In this document: positions 16,303 through 25,348 of the stretch, one piece after another | Layout of the letters: each line of letters starts with the position of its first letter | Numbering within the stretch: position 1 is the stretch's first letter | Assembly (NCBI GenBank): GCA_964542755.1 | Contig: CAZIWL010000029.1 | Span: 1-38,397 of the forward strand | DNA length: 38,397 nt | Reading direction: 5' to 3' | Source: SKLM01 sp964542755 | Lineage (GTDB): Bacteria > Chloroflexota > Anaerolineae > B4-G1 | The notes under the pieces: generated by a model | Database searches by the model: none | What the model was told of the DNA's origin: nothing | What the model saw: only the letters and a program-made list of their open reading frames with translations | Made by a program: the position numbers and the translations under genes

Positions 16303-19300
16303 TCAGCCAGCGTCCACGACATCGTAGATCTGCACGCCCTCCGTATCGTACACCAGGTCCAGAATTCCTTCCTCGGCCATGACATCGAACTTCGCCAAGC
16401 CCATGCGCGGATAGTAGGCGCGTTCGTAGGGGCCGACGTAGAGGTAGCGAACATCGTACCGCTTCAGAATCCCCCGAGCCTCCTCCAGGTTCACCGTGCT
16501 GTAGCAAGCGTCCACGTCCGCGCGGCGCCACTGCACCATCTCTCCGCCGACGCCCGCCCGCTGCTGAACCTGATGCCACCGCCAGCCCACCACGGCCGGG
16601 AGACCTGTGTGGACCGAGACCCGATTCGCCCACAGGTATTCCCTCCGTCCCAACCCCTCCATGATCACGGGTGAACCCTCCACGTGGTCCTGCAGCCATC
16701 GGATGGCGTGATAATCCCCACGGAGGCTGACCTCTTCGAGAGCCCCTTCCGGCCCGTCTTGAATCACGGCGTGCTCCACAAAAGCCATCCCGTCCAGCGT
16801 GCATCCCGTTTCGGGCGCGATCCGGTCGATGGCGCGAGCCCTGATGCCGAAGGGGAGGAAGAGCAGTCCTCCAACCACCAGCGCGCTCATGCTGGCGAAC
16901 CAGAGTTGCCGGGGCGCATCTTCCCACCCCTGGGCACGTCTCAACAGCCAGACCAGGCTCACGGCTCCGGCGACAGCGAGAAGTATCCAGACCTGGAGGT
17001 AGAACTTGAAAACGGTGTTCATCCGCCCGATATCCCCCTCCAGAACCACGACCTCCACGGCCAACGAAAGCGCCATCGCCCCGGCCACCAGAACCCAGAG
17101 CAACCTCGTGGGGCTCGGCGGCGCCGGCTCGCCTCGCTCACGCTCGCTCACCACCTCGCTCTCCCGTGCGGCGAAGAAGAGAACCACCGCCCCTGACATA
17201 ACCGGAGCCGCGGCTAGCCCTACACGGATGTCCAGCACCCAGAACACGACTCCCGCAACAAGCCCCACCGCGAGGGCCAACCATGCGGCGCGCCGGACTG
17301 CCCGCCCGCGCGCCAGAATTGCCCGCAACTCCACCCCCATGCGCGTCACCACCGGCAAGAGCAGGGCAGCGTGAATCCATAGGTAGATCCCCAGGGGCGT
17401 ATGGCCGCCCTTCCAGATGCTCACGGCGTCATATCCGGCAACGTAGTGAGCGGCGTAGGGTCGGTAGAGGAGGAGCGAGAGGCCAACCAGGATCGGCACC
17501 TCCCAGACCAGGCGTCGCACGAGCTGCAGCGTACCTGAAGCCCAGTCTGAAGACGACCCGCCCGAGCCATTCTCGACTCCCTGGTACACACGCCACGCCC
17601 CAACGCCCAGGGAGACGACCCCGAGCAGCAAATAGGTGGGATAGTCCCACGTATTGGTCGGTCGTAGGGCGCCGATCACCAGCCCGCCCACGACCAGGCT
17701 CGCCCAGCGCCGGCGGGAGCCCCGGGCCCACCCTACGGCCAGAGTCAGGGCAAAGAGCGTCAGCGGCAGGGCGATCATGTGCGCGTGGAGATCGCCGTAG
17801 AGAAAGGTGAAGGCAGGGAACTCCGCGATCGGATTCCCAGTCGAGCCGGGGATGATGCGGGTCGGGTGCCAGTACCAGGTCTCGGGACGCATGGATATCT
17901 CGGCCCCTCGCACCCCAACTCGCCACAGGCCCCGGAAGAAGGAGACGGTCCTGGGGAAACCAGGGATCGTACTGGGGAAGGAAACCCCTCCCAGCTGGAT
18001 CAGCTGGTTCCGGAGTAGATGCACCACCCCCAGGTTGCCCAGCACCACGGCGAACAACGTCCCAGCAACACCGGCCATCAAGGCCCGCCGCTCGCCCTTG
18101 GCATCCCCGGCGCCCCCAAACAGGTTGAACGCCGATGAGAAGGCCCCCACGGCCGTCAGGGCGAAGAGCAGCGGGACCGCCAGGTTGTACGCGACGGCAG
18201 GAACTGTTCCCATCAGCTTGATCAGAGTCCCCACCAGGACGAAGCCGAAGTAGTAGTAGTTGATCCACGTCCCGGACAGCCAGGGGTTGTATGGCGGGAA
18301 CCAGGTCGACTTCATCACCGCATTCAAGTAGGCGAAGTCCATCGGCTTCTCCCCGCCCACCACTGCATGCCAGAGATCCGGCTGAAGCATACGCACCCCG
18401 ATCCAGGCCGCAAAGAGGACGGCAAAGAGGACCTCGACGACAACCATCATCCGCCACCGGCGCTTCACAAAAGCCCTGATGTCTTCTCGCCTCAACCAGC
18501 CGACAGATCCGCCGACCAGGGCGAGAAGACCCATCATCCGCAGAATCGTCCCCTGGGTGTTGGGGAGCAGCCGCACGCTCGCCGCCACCCAGGTCAGGTA
18601 GGCCAACGTCAGCAGCGCAAAGAGCCGGGCGAATCCATACCCTCTATCACGAAGACCTGGCAGCGACGCGAACAAGAGCGGAAACGCGGCCCAGCCCAGC
18701 ACCGTCACCGCAGCCCACCAGGCCAGGGCACCAAGCCAGGGATACCGGTTCAGAGCACCGCCCCGGTTGAACATGCGCGACCACGTGCCCCCGGCTTTCT
18801 GCTCCCTCCACGTCTCCTCATCAAAGCGCAGCATATCCGGCGCGGCAGTCGCCTCCCGCGGCGTCCGGCCCCGCTGGACCCGATCCAGCGGAATCCCACC
18901 CAAGACCTCTTGCACCAGGTTCCTGCTGTAGGCCTCCGTCTTACGGAAGATCAGCACCCGCGGATGATCGTAGACGCTAAAGGCCTCCTCCGCCGGCGGA
19001 AGATCCACCGTCACAGGCTTCTCCTGGCTCACGTAATTCGCCTCCATGAGCTCAAAGGGGTTCTCCTGATCCGGGAAGACGAAGAGCCCCAGCGCCGGGT
19101 ACGAGGTGAAGTCCGCCTCCAGCTCGAAGCCCAGCTCACCGGCGAACAGCGCCCGGTAGTACTCGGTAGTCAACGGGTAGCGGGATGGCAGGCGTGGGAT
19201 CGATCCGTAGAGCCGGTTGCTGGCCAGGAAGATCCAGTCGGCCTCATGGAGCCAGCCGTAGAGCCGCTCACGCTTCTCTGGCGTGTCCTCGTCGTAGTGC

Positions 19301-20934
19301 GTCATCTCGACGCCAACGTACTCGCCGCCGAAGGGATTGTGGCCGTCGATGCGCAGCGGCAGTCCCCAATCCCAGTGCTCGTTCGCCACCGTCGCGCCGT
19401 CGGGGACGTGCTCGAAGATCCACCGCGAGGCCGCCACGCGGGTATGGGGCCGCAGGTAGATCGTGAAGAAAGCCACGCCCCAGAGAACCGCGCCGAGCGT
19501 CACCAGCGAAGCCGCTCCCACACCGATCCACCGCCTCACCTTCGACACAGACTTAGCCAACCGCACCATCCAGAAGGCGGCATAGAGCAGCAGGATCGGG
19601 TAGAGCGCCAGGAAGTAGCGCATCGACTTGACCCACTGGATCGCGTGGTAGAGGAAGACCACCGTGAACCAGCCCCACAGCACCGCGTGACGCCTCCCGT
19701 CTCGGCGCAAGAGCAGATCTACCCCGGCCGCACCCCATCCGATCCACGCAGCCAGACCCAGGGGGATCCCCATGCCCCAGACGACGATGTTCAACCAGGG
19801 AAAGACGATGGCCGTCCGGTTCGCCCACTGCCGGCCCGAGGGCAGATCGACGCCTCCCGACTGCTCCTCGCGGATCTGCTGGAGGCGCCCGAACCACTCC
19901 GGGCTAGGCCTCACCCCGAAAAACCCCGGGCCCTCGAAAGCGTAGGGCTGGGCCACCCGAAATGCCGCCAGCGACAGGAGCCCGGCCAAACAGAGGGCGG
20001 CAAGCGGTATCCACCAGCGGCTGCCGAGCCCTCTCGCCTCCTCCCCTCGCTCGCGGGATTCACGGATTCGCACGCGGCGGATCACCGACTGCGCCGTGGC
20101 CAGCATCACCAGGAGTGCAGCCGTGGCCGCGCTCACTTTGCAGGCAGCAGCCAGCCCCACCGCCAGACCTGCCGCCCCGAAGTCAAACCAGCGCGCCGGT
20201 TCAGGGCTCCCATCCTCGTCCCCCGCGGCACGCCCGGCGTCGCCGCCCACTCCCTGGCTCTGCCCCACGCCGGCAGCCCGCACCGCGAAGTACGCCGCAA
20301 GGGTAACGAACAAGCACGCCACACTGTCCACCGTGAAGAAGTGGGCCTGCTGAATGAGAAAAGCGGTCACGGCCCCCAGGCCGGCGGCCAGCAACCCGGT
20401 AATCTCTCCGTAGAGCCGCCGCCCGATGAGGAAGATGAGCACCAGGGTCCCCAGGTCCGCGAGGCCCGAGAGCGCCCGGCCCACCACGGCGTTGTAGGCA
20501 CCGGTGAAGGTGCCCGGTCGGCATCCCTCAACGTCCGAGCCCGCCAAGAGCTTCGCCGCCTCACGGCGAACCAGAGACGGCGACTCAGTACAGGCTCCAT
20601 CCAGCCACTCCGCCGCGGCCCGCACCGTGAACAGTGGCAGTGTCCCGTAGCTGTAGCGGTGCCCTTCGCGGTTGCGCACGTTCAGGGGCGACCGGTGCGT
20701 GTCGAAATAGAGCGACAGGTCATCGGGCCAGCGGATGAGGGAGAGAGTGTTTCGCATGTGCCCCTCGTCGGGGTGGATGTACTGTCCCTCGTCCCAGTTC
20801 AAGCCCGTGAACCGGAGCTGGGCGGCGATCAGCAGGATGCCGATCAGGATCAGCAGGGTCAGCGCGCGAGTGCGCCCCGCTGAACTCCCCGCGTCCTTTC
20901 CTCCGTTCACCGGCCGTTGGTTGCCCAATCTCAT
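16303..20934 (-). CDS. GT39-like plus Chlor_Arch_YYY (DUF2298) double membrane enzyme
   Basis: This is an unusually long, 1543-residue polytopic protein made of two modules. Module 1 (about 1-690) begins with a helix and the acidic motif NWDEGQYIHPDEGH (46-59). It has QQAHFFTVDS further on, and a soluble end with SRYPLTTEYY and EAFSVYDHPRVLIF, which is the GT39/PMT layout. Module 2 (about 720-1543) is the Chlor_Arch_YYY/DUF2298 domain, with DLWHAVVGGEKPMDFAYLNA followed by the name-giving INYYYFGFVLVGTLIKL (about 892-908). A further HPTRIIPGSTGNPIAEFP loop and a C-terminal ligand-like region ending EGVQIYDVV complete it. Both modules probably use lipid-linked sugars outside the membrane. ATG 20934 lies 11 bases after the upstream GT39-like gene's stop, so the two are cotranscribed. 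Confidence 0.86.
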   Translation of the reverse strand: MRLGNQRPVNGGKDAGSSAGRTRALTLLILIGILLIAAQLRFTGLNWDEGQYIHPDEGHMRNTLSLIRWPDDLSLYFDTHRSPLNVRNREGHRYSYGTLPLFTVRAAAEWLDGACTESPSLVRREAAKLLAGSDVEGCRPGTFTGAYNAVVGRALSGLADLGTLVLIFLIGRRLYGEITGLLAAGLGAVTAFLIQQAHFFTVDSVACLFVTLAAYFAVRAAGVGQSQGVGGDAGRAAGDEDGSPEPARWFDFGAAGLAVGLAAACKVSAATAALLVMLATAQSVIRRVRIRESRERGEEARGLGSRWWIPLAALCLAGLLSLAAFRVAQPYAFEGPGFFGVRPSPEWFGRLQQIREEQSGGVDLPSGRQWANRTAIVFPWLNIVVWGMGIPLGLAAWIGWGAAGVDLLLRRDGRRHAVLWGWFTVVFLYHAIQWVKSMRYFLALYPILLLYAAFWMVRLAKSVSKVRRWIGVGAASLVTLGAVLWGVAFFTIYLRPHTRVAASRWIFEHVPDGATVANEHWDWGLPLRIDGHNPFGGEYVGVEMTHYDEDTPEKRERLYGWLHEADWIFLASNRLYGSIPRLPSRYPLTTEYYRALFAGELGFELEADFTSYPALGLFVFPDQENPFELMEANYVSQEKPVTVDLPPAEEAFSVYDHPRVLIFRKTEAYSRNLVQEVLGGIPLDRVQRGRTPREATAAPDMLRFDEETWREQKAGGTWSRMFNRGGALNRYPWLGALAWWAAVTVLGWAAFPLLFASLPGLRDRGYGFARLFALLTLAYLTWVAASVRLLPNTQGTILRMMGLLALVGGSVGWLRREDIRAFVKRRWRMMVVVEVLFAVLFAAWIGVRMLQPDLWHAVVGGEKPMDFAYLNAVMKSTWFPPYNPWLSGTWINYYYFGFVLVGTLIKLMGTVPAVAYNLAVPLLFALTAVGAFSSAFNLFGGAGDAKGERRALMAGVAGTLFAVVLGNLGVVHLLRNQLIQLGGVSFPSTIPGFPRTVSFFRGLWRVGVRGAEISMRPETWYWHPTRIIPGSTGNPIAEFPAFTFLYGDLHAHMIALPLTLFALTLAVGWARGSRRRWASLVVGGLVIGALRPTNTWDYPTYLLLGVVSLGVGAWRVYQGVENGSGGSSSDWASGTLQLVRRLVWEVPILVGLSLLLYRPYAAHYVAGYDAVSIWKGGHTPLGIYLWIHAALLLPVVTRMGVELRAILARGRAVRRAAWLALAVGLVAGVVFWVLDIRVGLAAAPVMSGAVVLFFAARESEVVSERERGEPAPPSPTRLLWVLVAGAMALSLAVEVVVLEGDIGRMNTVFKFYLQVWILLAVAGAVSLVWLLRRAQGWEDAPRQLWFASMSALVVGGLLFLPFGIRARAIDRIAPETGCTLDGMAFVEHAVIQDGPEGALEEVSLRGDYHAIRWLQDHVEGSPVIMEGLGRREYLWANRVSVHTGLPAVVGWRWHQVQQRAGVGGEMVQWRRADVDACYSTVNLEEARGILKRYDVRYLYVGPYERAYYPRMGLAKFDVMAEEGILDLVYDTEGVQIYDVVDAG

Positions 20935-20945
20935 CCCCTATCCGT

Positions 20946-22937
20946 TCAGCGCCTCACCACGTACTCAGCGTACAGAAGCTCCCCGTCGGCGGTGGACCGG
21001 ACGTAGGTCTCGCTCCCGCTCGGGAACCGTTCCCGCACGTCCTCCAGTTCCCCCAGCCTGGCAGGATGGAAGACGAAGCGCGTCTCGTCCCTAACATCAG
21101 CATCCCCGGGCTCCCCGCCGACGGGCACGTCGATCCCGGCCACCTCGGGCACCATGAATTGGAGCGTCCCGAAGTCCCAATAGACTGCGGGCGGACCGTG
21201 GAAGTACAAGGGCCCGCGGTAGCCCTCCTCTTGAAGCTCCCGTGCCAGGACCGTCGTCATCTCCGCCGTAGGGTTGCCGTAAACCCGAGTGGGTGTGTAG
21301 ACAAGGAAATAGTAGCCCAGGTTGATGCCTGCCATCACCATCAGCAGCGCCGTCGTCACCGCCTGCTTGCCCGCATCCTCGATGCCGAGCAGCGCTCCCG
21401 CCAGCTTCAGCATCCAGTCGATGCCTAACGCAACCAGGATCGCCAGGGCCGGCGCCACAATCAGCATCCGCTGGCTGCTGGGTGGATTCTCCGTCATCAC
21501 CCATCCCAGCAGGAGGGCCATCCAGAACCAGAGTAACAGCAGCGAGTTCGAGGGCCACCGGCACCGAGCCACCGTCCACACCATGCCCAGCACGAAGAAC
21601 ACTCCACCCACCACATCCAACAGAGGCATCGAAGCTCGGTACCAGAACGTGGGGTCCAGGGTGTAGTTGAACGCCGACACGGCTTTCCAGCTCTGCTCCA
21701 GAAGCAGGCCCGCCGCGCTGCGCCCCGTGATCTCTTGCTCTCGCGCCAGCCACCCGGAGGCGAAGATGCTGACCTGGTTTGGCCTCGACAGCACCTCCCC
21801 CGGATAAGCTGCGTAATGCAACAGCAGCGGCATCAGGGCCACCAGGGCCCCCGCCACCAGGAGTGTCAGAAGCACACGATGGCGGGCTAGGAACCGATGC
21901 CGGAGCAGCGCTTGAAGCCCCAGGTAGACCCCTGCGAGCACACCAACCAGCCGGGCGCCAAAGTAGCCGTACCAACCGAGCCCCATAACGACCCCGGCGG
22001 CAGCGAAGGCCCACGGCTCCTTCGTCCGCATCCCACGCACGAGCAGCCACAGGCTCAGCGTCACGACCAACCCGTCGGCGACCTGATTCGACCCCAGTCG
22101 GCTGAAATGGACGTGGTAGTGAGCGAAGCTCAGGACCGTCGCCGACAACCACCCCACCCGCTCGCCCCAGAGCTCCCGAGCCAGGCAGAACGTCGTCCAC
22201 ATGGTAGCGGTCCCGATGACGACCGACAGGGTTCTTAGCCCGCTAACCGTCACGCCGAAGACCTGCATCGCCAGTCCGTAGGCCAGGAACGACATGGTCG
22301 GCACGCTGTACCAACCGGTGGAGAAGGGATTGCCCATGGGCGCCCGGACCAGGGCTCTGGCCGCGGCCCCCTGCGTGCCCTCGTCCCCGCCGAGATTGGC
22401 CGGAACATGCTCAAGATCGAAACCTCGCACGACCAGCCCAGCGCCCAGCAGAAGGAGAAGGGCCAGGACCAGGCGTCCATGCTCCCGCAGCCACCGGCGG
22501 ACCTCCGCCCGCGTAAGCAGCCGCCCCGGCAGTCGACGCGGGAAAAGGTCGAACGTCCAGGACGCGGCCGAGAAGGTCCCGATCCCTGCGAGCCAGAGGA
22601 CCAGCAAATCGGCATGTCCGGCGTCCGGCGGCCTCTGGCGCGCCGCCAGCCCGGCGATAAGCGACAGCCCAACGCCCGCCCCCGCCGCGCCCGCGCGCAG
22701 CGGATGCGCCGCGACAGCGGACATCCACCACGTTAGCGCGACCCGCTGGGGCTTGACGATCCCACCCGTGCGGCGCCAGAGGTGCACGGAGAGTCCGATC
22801 AAGACGAGCCCCGAGGCCCAGAACAGGACGCCATCCCACAGATACGAACGCCGGTACACCAGGTAGAATTGGCCGAGAGCCGCCAGACCCAACCCGCCCA
22901 CAAGCAGCGCCCCTTTGCCCCACTTCTCCGTGGTCAT
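20946..22937 (-). CDS. GT39/PMT-family glycosyltransferase-like membrane protein
   Basis: This is a 663-residue protein. It starts with three or more N-terminal hydrophobic helices (a lead of about 160 residues) before the GT39-type first luminal loop FDLEHVPANLGGDEGTQGAA; the adjacent Asp-Glu pair is the expected catalytic acid site. Then follow many TM helices, including FGVTVSGLRTLSVVIGTATM and SFAHYHVHFSRLGSNQ, the latter common in Chloroflexi proteins of this type. A short soluble C-terminus ends the chain. The likely reaction is transfer of a sugar from a polyprenyl phosphate to lipid, glycan or protein on the outer face. ATG 22937 has AGGA upstream. It lies between the GT4 gene and the GT39-YYY gene on the same strand. 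Confidence 0.83.
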   Translation of the reverse strand: MTTEKWGKGALLVGGLGLAALGQFYLVYRRSYLWDGVLFWASGLVLIGLSVHLWRRTGGIVKPQRVALTWWMSAVAAHPLRAGAAGAGVGLSLIAGLAARQRPPDAGHADLLVLWLAGIGTFSAASWTFDLFPRRLPGRLLTRAEVRRWLREHGRLVLALLLLLGAGLVVRGFDLEHVPANLGGDEGTQGAAARALVRAPMGNPFSTGWYSVPTMSFLAYGLAMQVFGVTVSGLRTLSVVIGTATMWTTFCLARELWGERVGWLSATVLSFAHYHVHFSRLGSNQVADGLVVTLSLWLLVRGMRTKEPWAFAAAGVVMGLGWYGYFGARLVGVLAGVYLGLQALLRHRFLARHRVLLTLLVAGALVALMPLLLHYAAYPGEVLSRPNQVSIFASGWLAREQEITGRSAAGLLLEQSWKAVSAFNYTLDPTFWYRASMPLLDVVGGVFFVLGMVWTVARCRWPSNSLLLLWFWMALLLGWVMTENPPSSQRMLIVAPALAILVALGIDWMLKLAGALLGIEDAGKQAVTTALLMVMAGINLGYYFLVYTPTRVYGNPTAEMTTVLARELQEEGYRGPLYFHGPPAVYWDFGTLQFMVPEVAGIDVPVGGEPGDADVRDETRFVFHPARLGELEDVRERFPSGSETYVRSTADGELLYAEYVVRR

Positions 22938-22969
22938 GCGAATCCTGTCGTTCTAGCTCCTGCCGATCT

Positions 22970-22987
22970 CTTGCCTGAGGAGGCAAG
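22970..22987 (-). other. stem-loop in 5' region of GT39-like gene
   Basis: CTTGCCT and AGGCAAG form a perfect 7-bp stem around the loop GAGG (plus strand). It lies 33-50 bases upstream of the start of the GT39-like gene. It could be an attenuator, operator or mRNA-processing site; nothing in the sequence chooses between these. Confidence 0.3.
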
Positions 22988-23050
22988 GCTGCACGCCCGA
23001 CCCGAGCATGCCCTCACCACCCGGTACGCGCCGCCTCGTGCCATGGGCAT

Positions 23051-23068
23051 GCCCCCCGTCAGGGGGAC
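23051..23068 (-). terminator. GC-rich hairpin after the GT4 gene
   Basis: On the minus strand GTCCCCC pairs with GGGGGGC around TGAC, giving a 7-bp stem with one G-U pair. It begins two bases after the GT4 stop codon. There is no T-run, so it may act as a weak terminator or a barrier to exonucleases rather than a classic intrinsic terminator. Confidence 0.4.
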
Positions 23069-23069
23069 C

Positions 23070-24233
23070 CTACCCCTTCTCCCGCAGGAGCCGTTCAAAA
23101 AGCTCCTCGTACCCTTTGGCAGTCTGCTCCGTCGACCAACGTCCTCGAATCTCCTCCCGTGGCTGCACGTACGACTCCTTGTGGCGCACCACCTCGATGA
23201 TCGCCTCGGCCAGGGCATCGCTGTCTCCGATGGGAACCACCTTACCCATGCCCGACTGCTTCACCGGTTGACGAACGCCTGGGAGATTGCTGGCAATGGA
23301 CGGTGTTCCGCACAGCATCGCCTCGACCTGGACCAAGCCGAAGGACTCTGTCGAGTTGAGGCTCGGAACGACGACAACGTCCAGATTTGGATAGAAAGCC
23401 GCCATCTGCAACGGCCGCAAGACGCCGAGGAAGGTCCAGCGCTCCTCGTACTCCCGGAAGAAAGGTGCCAGCCGCTCGGCATACGCTTCCTCGCCCATCA
23501 CGTCCCGATACTGTCCCGCGAACAACACTCGCGCTTTCGGGTACTCCTCCAGGACCAGGGGCAGCGCTCTCAACAGAACCTCGACCCCCTTCTCGGAGGC
23601 TAACCGTGCCGCCATGCCGATCACCGGTCCGTCCTGGTCCAGACTGTGCATGATCTCGAAAGCGGCCACGGCACCTTCGCCGATCTCAGGAAGCTCGACC
23701 GGGGGCGGGATCACCTCGATCTTCTCGCTGAAGCGCTGCAAGAACGGCGAGTGCTCGGCGAAGTCCTCTGTATAGGCGACCACGCGGTCCGCCAGCCGCC
23801 CCGCCAGCCCGTTCATAATGTGGACCACCTGATTGACGAGCCGATTGAACAACCCGGGCGGGAGCTTCAGGTCGCAGTGATACGTGAGGGTCGTGGGCTT
23901 ACCGAACAGCCGGCCGCGGGCCGCCACACCGGCGGCATCGAACTGCGGCAGATGGAGACAGACCACGTCGTGCTGGCGAACCAGCCGCGTGGCCCAGAGC
24001 CCGAACGTGGGCATGATCACACCCTTGCTGATTCGGAAGAGCACGGGCACACGCACCACACGCACGCCATCCTCCATGGTGTCGACAGGATGGGAACGGG
24101 CCACGTGCGTATGGGATGTCATCACCGTGACCTCGTGTCCCCGTGCCACGAGTCCCTTCGCCAGCCGCTCCGCGTAGATCGTCAGCCCGCTGGTGTGCGG
24201 GCGGTAGTAAGTTAGAACAATGAGTACCTTCAT
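23070..24233 (-). CDS. GT4-family glycosyltransferase
   Basis: This is a cytoplasmic GT-B fold retaining glycosyltransferase of about 387 residues. The N-terminal domain opens MKVLIVLTYYRPHTSGLTIY with the usual SGxxxxxxxLAxGLxxRGHEVTVxT layout. The C-terminal domain has GPVIGMAARLASEKGVEVLL and the E-x7-E nucleotide-sugar motif in NSTESFGLVQVEAMLCGTP. Acceptor and donor are unknown; an NDP-sugar and a lipid-linked or saccharide acceptor are typical. I place the start at ATG 24233, where homology-like sequence begins. An upstream GTG or TTG would read through a 13-bp tandem repeat and produce a meaningless Arg/Glu-rich extension. The gene follows the SDR gene on the same strand and probably belongs to one sugar-assembly operon with it. 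Confidence 0.9.
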   Translation of the reverse strand: MKVLIVLTYYRPHTSGLTIYAERLAKGLVARGHEVTVMTSHTHVARSHPVDTMEDGVRVVRVPVLFRISKGVIMPTFGLWATRLVRQHDVVCLHLPQFDAAGVAARGRLFGKPTTLTYHCDLKLPPGLFNRLVNQVVHIMNGLAGRLADRVVAYTEDFAEHSPFLQRFSEKIEVIPPPVELPEIGEGAVAAFEIMHSLDQDGPVIGMAARLASEKGVEVLLRALPLVLEEYPKARVLFAGQYRDVMGEEAYAERLAPFFREYEERWTFLGVLRPLQMAAFYPNLDVVVVPSLNSTESFGLVQVEAMLCGTPSIASNLPGVRQPVKQSGMGKVVPIGDSDALAEAIIEVVRHKESYVQPREEIRGRWSTEQTAKGYEELFERLLREKG

Positions 24234-24238
24234 AGGCT

Positions 24239-24294
24239 TCTCGAATCTGCCTCTCGAATCTGCCTCTCGAATCTGCCTCTCGAATCTGGCTCTC
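24239..24294. repeat. 13-bp tandem repeat, 4.3 copies
   Basis: The unit TCTCGAATCTGCC repeats at 24239, 24252, 24265 and 24278 (last copy with one C-to-G change), followed by a four-base partial copy. On the coding strand of the GT4 gene each copy contains the purine-rich GAGAGGC or GAGAAGC. The copy nearest the gene ends five bases before the ATG and provides its only Shine-Dalgarno-like sequence. A 13-base unit changes frame with each copy, so it is not coding. Confidence 0.9.
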
Positions 24295-24315
24295 AGCGTC
24301 AATCAGCGAGCGAAG

Positions 24316-25341
24316 CTATACAAACAAGGTCTCATTCGCCGCCACCCAGGCGTGGAGCCGCCGCAGTCCCTCCTCCACGCCGACGCGGGGGCACCAACCG
24401 AGCTCCTCCTCTGCCTTCCGAACGTCAGAGACGAAGATGCGCTGGTCCCCAGGACGCCAATCATCGTAGGAGACGGGAATCGACCGCTCGACCAGGTCCT
24501 CGAGCAGCGGCCGGAACTCCGCCCAGATCGACATCGTGTGCTCGGGGCCCCCTCCCACGTTGTAGACCTCACCCTTCACGTCGTCGATTCGCTCAACAGC
24601 CGCGTCGTAGACGTCCAGCAGGTCGTTGACGTAGAGGATGTCCCGCACCTGCTTGCCATCGCCGTAGATGGTGATCGGCTCTTCTCGGACGGCGGCGATG
24701 ACGAACCAGGCCACCCAACCCTGATCCTCCACACCCATCTGTCGCGGGCCGTAGATACACGACTGCCGGAGGACGACCGTGGGCAGGTCATAGATTCGCG
24801 CGTAGTCGCGCACGTACTGGTCTCCGGCGCCCTTCGAGCACCCGTACGGGGAGTGGAAGTCGAGGGGCTGCGCCTCCGAGACCCCCTGGGGCCGGTCAGC
24901 GTACGCGTAGCGCGTCTCCTCCTCCACCACCTCCGTCTCCGTCATCTCGCCGTACACTTTGTTCGTCGAGGCATAGAGCAGCACCGGGCTGGGCTCCACG
25001 TATCTCGCTGCCTCCAGCACGTTGAACGTGCCCAGCGCATTGTCCTCGAAGTCTGATCGGGGATCCTGGACCGAGGTCGTCACCGCTGTCTGCCCGGCCA
25101 GGTGCACCACCACGTCCACCCCATCCATCGCCGCCCGGAGGGCCCCGACTTCCCCCACGTCGTGGGCTCGGAGCTCGAAGGCCTCCTCCCCGTGCTCCTC
25201 GCGCAGCCACGCCACGTTCGCGTCCGCTCCTCGGCGCGACAGGTTGTCGTAGATCACCACCTCATCGCCCCGCCGGAGGAGGCGATGGACGTAGTTGCAG
25301 CCAATGAACCCTGCGCCGCCCGTCACCAGATACTTGCTCAT
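24316..25341 (-). CDS. NAD-dependent epimerase/dehydratase, CDP-paratose-2-epimerase-like SDR
   Basis: This is an extended short-chain dehydrogenase/reductase of 341 residues. Its Rossmann fold starts YLVTGGAGFIGCNYVHRLL with the TGGAGFIG dinucleotide motif. The active site appears as ASTNKVYG (Ser/Thr side) and SPYGCSKGAGDQYVRDYA, the latter giving the Tyr-x3-Lys pair. The combination STNKVYG, LDFHSPYGCSKGAGDQY and IYGPRQMGVEDQGWVAWF resembles the tyvelose/CDP-paratose 2-epimerase branch more than GalE or RmlB. It may make or interconvert an NDP-sugar for the adjacent transferases. Substrate assignment is by memory of motifs and is tentative. ATG 25341 lies seven bases after the stop of the flippase-like gene, with GAGGAG located inside that gene's end. 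Confidence 0.85.
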   Translation of the reverse strand: MSKYLVTGGAGFIGCNYVHRLLRRGDEVVIYDNLSRRGADANVAWLREEHGEEAFELRAHDVGEVGALRAAMDGVDVVVHLAGQTAVTTSVQDPRSDFEDNALGTFNVLEAARYVEPSPVLLYASTNKVYGEMTETEVVEEETRYAYADRPQGVSEAQPLDFHSPYGCSKGAGDQYVRDYARIYDLPTVVLRQSCIYGPRQMGVEDQGWVAWFVIAAVREEPITIYGDGKQVRDILYVNDLLDVYDAAVERIDDVKGEVYNVGGGPEHTMSIWAEFRPLLEDLVERSIPVSYDDWRPGDQRIFVSDVRKAEEELGWCPRVGVEEGLRRLHAWVAANETLFV

Positions 25342-25348
25342 AACTGCT

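Noticed and set aside
18367..20883. An 838-codon open frame antisense to the GT39-YYY gene
   Set aside because: It is the shadow of a high-GC gene. The translated product is rich in Arg, Pro, His and Gln, has no domain and no ribosome site.
24234..24302. N-terminal extension of the GT4 protein
   Set aside because: It would translate the out-of-frame 13-bp repeats. The conserved MKVLIVLTYYRP start is at 24233.
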